Assembly: GCA_018697205.1 (NCBI GenBank)
Contig: JABHTG010000057.1
Coordinates: 124,001 to 188,000, forward strand
DNA: 64,000 nt
Direction: 5' to 3'
DNA from: Nitrospina sp.
Lineage (GTDB): Bacteria > Nitrospinota > Nitrospinia > Nitrospinales > VA-1
The notes under the pieces: generated by a model
Databases searched by the model: none
What the model saw: the letters and a program-made list of their open reading frames with translations, nothing else
Told to the model about the DNA's origin: nothing
Shown: in pieces, positions 61,472 through 64,000 of the stretch
Position numbering within the stretch: position 1 is the first letter of the stretch
How the letters are laid out: every line of letters begins with the position of its first letter
Translations under genes and position numbers: made by a program

Positions 61472-62080
61472 ATGGCTAATCATGGGTCAGAAGGTGAACA
61501 CACTTTGCAGGAAAGATTTGGAACCAAGCAAAGTGCTTCCGCCTTTTACGATAAACAAATGTTAAACCACTTAAATTCTTCTATGCGTGATTTTATCTCT
61601 AAGCAGGAAATGGTTTTCATTGCGACTGCGGACTCTAAAGGCGAGTGCGATTGCTCTTTTCGTGCAGGTAAGTCAGGCTTTGTAAGAGTACTTAGTGACA
61701 AAACTCTTGCCTGCCCTGAATATAGAGGTAATGGCGTCATGGCCAGTTTAGGCAATATACTTGAAAATCAAAATATCGGGATGACCTTTATAGATTTTTT
61801 TGAAAACACCATAGGATTGCACGTAAATGGGACGGCTCAAGTCATTGAACATGAAGAATTCCTTAAAACTATAAAACAAGAGAAAGAAATAGGGCATGCA
61901 GTTCAAGAGAACGAGGAGAAAATTCCTGAGCGTTGGATTTTTATCACCGTAAAGGAAGCCTACATTCACTGTTCAAAACATATTCCTCTTCTTAAAAAAC
62001 TTGATAAAGAAATACACTGGGGGACAGACAAGGAAGTCTATAAAGGGGGGGACTTTTTTAAAGCAAAAAAAACCGACTGA
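61472..62080 (+). CDS. Pyridoxamine 5'-phosphate oxidase-family (FMN-binding split barrel) protein
   Basis: FISKQEMVFIATADSKGECDCSFRAGKSGFVRVLSDKTLACPEYRGNGVMASLGNILENQNIGMTFIDF. Confidence 0.85.
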   Translation: MANHGSEGEHTLQERFGTKQSASAFYDKQMLNHLNSSMRDFISKQEMVFIATADSKGECDCSFRAGKSGFVRVLSDKTLACPEYRGNGVMASLGNILENQNIGMTFIDFFENTIGLHVNGTAQVIEHEEFLKTIKQEKEIGHAVQENEEKIPERWIFITVKEAYIHCSKHIPLLKKLDKEIHWGTDKEVYKGGDFFKAKKTD

Positions 62081-62189
62081 CATTAACTTCTCATTAAAAA
62101 ACTACCCAATGCAGTTTTATGCAAAGTCTTTTTCAAAACCTCCAAAACTTTTAAACAAAAAAAGGTGCACAAGAAAATATAAAGCGCGT

Positions 62190-62927
62190 CTAGTCAAAAG
62201 GTGGCTCGGATTTCCTTTTTATATCTTTCTTTGTTAGGTTCATCCTTCCCTCAATAAACCTGAATTTGTTTTCCGCGATTTTCATAGTTTGCTGATTATT
62301 AGTTTTTTGCGACAGTTTTTTAACAATCGCAATTTCCTCAATAGCCTTTTCCCAATTTTTCATTCGTTCATATACACTAATTAAATTTAAATGTGCCTGC
62401 AAATGTTCTGGGTTAAATTCTATCACCTTAATGTAATGTTCCGCTGTTTTTGGGATATCTTGAAGGTACCAGTATTCCAATGCAATTTTAAAATGGATTG
62501 TCGGGTCATTAATTCTTGTTTCTGCAACTTTAAGATATTGCTCCAAAGCAAGTTCATTGAGCACTGATTTATCGTAAAGCGATGCAAGGCCAAGTCGAGC
62601 CTCATCATAGGTTGGATTTATTTCAACTGCCTTGTTGTATGATGCTAGAGCTTCTTCCCTTCTATCCCATTCTTCATAAATCAAGCCTTTTTGATAATGG
62701 GCTGGCGCATAAAAAGCGTTAACTTCTAAGGCTTTGTCAAGAATATCTATTGCCTCATCATAAGCACCTGTCTCTTGTTTACTGACAGCAAGCTTTATTG
62801 ACTCAGCAGGATCCTTTATTTGCTCAGAGCCTGACATTCCCACCACATTTTTTTTCTGTTCATTGCATCCAAAAAGCAATAAAAGTAGGCACAGGAAAAA
62901 AATCTTAATTTGAAATACCTTAACCAT
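62190..62927 (-). CDS. TPR lipoprotein
   Basis: Lipobox LFGC; TPR repeats APAHYQKGLIYEEWDRREEALASYNKAVEINPTY. Confidence 0.85.
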   Translation of the reverse strand: MVKVFQIKIFFLCLLLLLFGCNEQKKNVVGMSGSEQIKDPAESIKLAVSKQETGAYDEAIDILDKALEVNAFYAPAHYQKGLIYEEWDRREEALASYNKAVEINPTYDEARLGLASLYDKSVLNELALEQYLKVAETRINDPTIHFKIALEYWYLQDIPKTAEHYIKVIEFNPEHLQAHLNLISVYERMKNWEKAIEEIAIVKKLSQKTNNQQTMKIAENKFRFIEGRMNLTKKDIKRKSEPPFD

Positions 62928-62990
62928 TTTAAACTCTACAACAGATTGTTTTCCCGACTATAAAAAAAAAGTCTAGAAGGGCCGCTCTTA

Positions 62991-64000
62991 TTATTTTGAT
63001 TTCGCTTGTTCCTTTTCCCAGTTTTTGGTTGCTTCCTCAGCATTCATAATCTGAAAACACTGCCGATTGAGCACCGGATGTAAGGAAAATATCGGTGTAT
63101 TGAATGGTACGATAGCTCGTTCTTCCCCAGGAAGGAGCTGAAGGTGCATGTTGACAAAATTAAAACTAAGACCTTCCTGCCAAGGTTCCTTTGACAACTC
63201 AGCATAGGCAGGTATTTTGTCTGATGCATGTGTTCTAGTCATTAATCCGGACCCTCCCTGCAGACCATATTCATGGAGGTCAGGGGCCCCTTGAATTAAA
63301 ACGGAAACACGAGAGGAGTCAAACCATACCTTGAAGTTATTAACAACCTGCAAAAATGGACCTAGGCTCCCCATTCGTTCTAGAACAGCACGAGGATAAC
63401 TTAATTCAAGAGGATTTTCAGGTGAAGGAGCACCAACCTGATATTTACATTCTCGTTCTTTAACTTGAGATGCAGAAACAAATAAAAGGTTTGGATCTTC
63501 TAAATCTATTGGGAGCACTTGTGCATCATTGTAGCTCACGAGTTTATCCATATCATAAGCTAAGGGAAATGAGTATCCCTCCTTAGAATAAAACACACGC
63601 ACTCCGGCCTCCAAAGGGTCTTCAGGTTTGCGTGTTATTTTTAGATCAAAAGGAAGCATTAAATGAAAGGCGTTGGTCCGCGAATTCATAAAGGGGGCAC
63701 AAGCTCCCGGGAATTCACGGTGCACATCTTTGTTGTCCGGTTCGAACTTTCTTGGCCCACCGGTAAAATGCTGTCCTGCCTTTGCCTCTTTTGTCAGGTG
63801 ATATTTCCCCTGATAGTAAGCTCCTGCTCGTTTTTGTGCGATATCTAAAATATAATCAGGCACATCGGACTGCACGATAATTAATTGCTTTTCCAGAGGC
63901 GAACCTGCTGGCCGCATAGCGTCATTATAGATATCTAATTCCGCCTGAGTTTTTCGAATATCATAATCCAACTGACGTGCAAGATCTGGGTTCGAATAAC
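62991..64000 (-). CDS. Hypothetical protein, 5' end probably outside window
   Basis: ORF track starts at a TTG (63971) but the frame stays open to the window edge (YSNPDLARQ upstream). Confidence 0.65.
   Translation of the reverse strand, partial: YSNPDLARQLDYDIRKTQAELDIYNDAMRPAGSPLEKQLIIVQSDVPDYILDIAQKRAGAYYQGKYHLTKEAKAGQHFTGGPRKFEPDNKDVHREFPGACAPFMNSRTNAFHLMLPFDLKITRKPEDPLEAGVRVFYSKEGYSFPLAYDMDKLVSYNDAQVLPIDLEDPNLLFVSASQVKERECKYQVGAPSPENPLELSYPRAVLERMGSLGPFLQVVNNFKVWFDSSRVSVLIQGAPDLHEYGLQGGSGLMTRTHASDKIPAYAELSKEPWQEGLSFNFVNMHLQLLPGEERAIVPFNTPIFSLHPVLNRQCFQIMNAEEATKNWEKEQAKSK

Noticed and set aside
62001-62237. 78-aa + strand ORF
   Set aside because: Alternative frame of the 3' end of the PNPOx-family gene; a G7 run there could join frames by slippage but nothing supports it
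1-64000. CRISPR arrays, IS elements, prophage genes, rRNA
   Set aside because: No regularly spaced direct repeats, transposase or phage structural motifs, or rRNA-like sequence were recognised on reading either strand

Overview
The window (~64 kb, AT-rich, mostly + strand) reads as one end of a large surface-polysaccharide or glycoconjugate locus (about 1-38 kb), followed by a housekeeping/regulatory segment (about 38-64 kb). The polysaccharide part contains glycosyltransferases, large multi-pass membrane proteins (YfhO-like, DUF2079-like), a flippase and seven radical-SAM enzymes, five of which have a B12-binding-type N-terminus. It also contains a compact sugar-nucleotide cassette at 23.6-30.7 kb: GHMP/HddA-like kinase, Gmd-like dehydratase, orphan TPP-dependent E1 alpha/beta pair, ColD/RfbH-type PLP enzyme with His in place of the PLP lysine, HddC-like nucleotidyltransferase and an SDR. 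I propose this cassette makes a C-branched 3,6-dideoxy sugar, possibly a heptose. The second part carries tRNA-Glu and tRNA-Lys, IlvE, an FmdB-like protein, an NtrB/NtrC pair, a tandem pair of AstE/AspA-family proteins (the second without catalytic residues), a TrmN6-like methyltransferase, a MiaA-lytic transglycosylase fusion ORF, an ArsM-like methyltransferase, TPR proteins, an FGE-domain lipoprotein, class II ribonucleotide reductase NrdJ with a tandem NrdR-box-like site upstream, and MsrAB. No CRISPR array, IS element or rRNA was recognised. All product calls come from reading motifs in the translations; no database search was run. Taxonomy cannot be settled from the window.
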